DNA of 64,000 nt, from positions 14,320,263 to 14,384,262 of the forward strand of contig OY848918.1 in the NCBI GenBank assembly GCA_963693285.1, read 5' to 3'. This DNA comes from Xestospongia muta (lineage: Eukaryota > Porifera > Demospongiae > Haplosclerida > Petrosiidae). How positions within the stretch are numbered: the stretch's first letter is position 1; each line of letters starts with the position of its first letter. Below, piece after piece: positions 63,819-64,000 of the stretch. Made by a program: the position numbers and the translations under genes. The notes below the pieces were generated by a model, which saw nothing but the letters and a program-made list of their open reading frames with translations, made no database searches and was not told the DNA's origin.

Positions 63819-64000
63819 TTATTGATGAGTGGATTGATGAACAAGACGTTTAAAAAGTTGAACTAGTTGATCAAGTTTATCTTGTACATCCTACAATAGT
63901 GACATATAACTAGAATATATAAAATAATACTAACTTGACTAGCTAAGTAATGTTTTGTTTGTAGTATTAGTTCTGCTATTTTCCAGTCATCAATCTCTCC
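63819..64000 (-). CDS. 3' end of an unidentified minus-strand gene (two exons, partial)
   Basis: Last exon 63890-63819 (24 codons with TAA) and the preceding exon running from the window edge to 63935; the intron 63891-63934 is 44 bp with donor gttagt and acceptor tattgtag, phase 0. The joined end reads GEIDDWKIAELILQTKHYL and DVQDKLDQLVQLFKRLVHQS, predicted helical. The clean short intron and in-phase frame support a real gene, convergent with the phosphatase gene. No family is recognised from 45 residues. Confidence 0.6.

Overview
The window looks like nuclear DNA of an early-branching animal, most probably a demosponge of the Amphimedon type. This rests on the very AT-rich sequence, compact GT-AG spliced metazoan genes with many short exons, an ankyrin-ROCO-Death gene of a kind known to be expanded in sponges, and abundant small DNA transposons. 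The species is an inference, since no marker gene is present.

Layout. Positions 1-12528 are a satellite array running off the left edge, with three nested periods (about 143-200 bp, about 480 bp and about 1445 bp). Positions 13357-35396 hold the 3' part of a plus-strand gene for an ankyrin-repeat / Roc-COR-like GTPase / Death-domain protein (11 exons seen). Its 11.6 kb intron holds a degenerate minus-strand Ty3/Gypsy element split by a Ty1/copia element (20446-24751) with two 228-bp LTRs, a 5-bp target duplication, a polypurine tract and a half-tRNA-type primer site. Another intron holds a piggyBac-like MITE. Positions 36.6-39.7 kb hold decayed pieces: a broken copy of the Death-domain gene's 3' end, a C-terminal iduronate-2-sulfatase fragment, and a broken minus-strand gene of unknown family. 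A small EF-hand gene follows at 40 kb.

From 40.9 to 52.6 kb two minus-strand genes lie in tandem: a secreted cysteine-rich protein with short collagen Gly-X-Y segments (11 exons, one apparent frameshift), and a NUSAP1-like SAP-domain gene (13 coding exons) whose introns carry TIR elements and a strong hairpin. The NUSAP1-like gene is head to head with a plus-strand FERM/tyrosine-phosphatase gene of the PTPN14/PTPN21 (Pez) family (24 coding exons, 851 residues). A short CpG-containing interval near 52.6-52.9 kb probably serves both. The last 180 bp are the 3' end of an unidentified minus-strand gene.

The genes do not form one pathway. The recurrent theme is structural: repeats at every scale (higher-order satellite, tandemly duplicated ankyrin exon, nested transposons, MITEs with intact target duplications, CT microsatellites acting as polypyrimidine tracts). 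All exon models were built by eye from splice sites and phase and have not been checked against transcripts.
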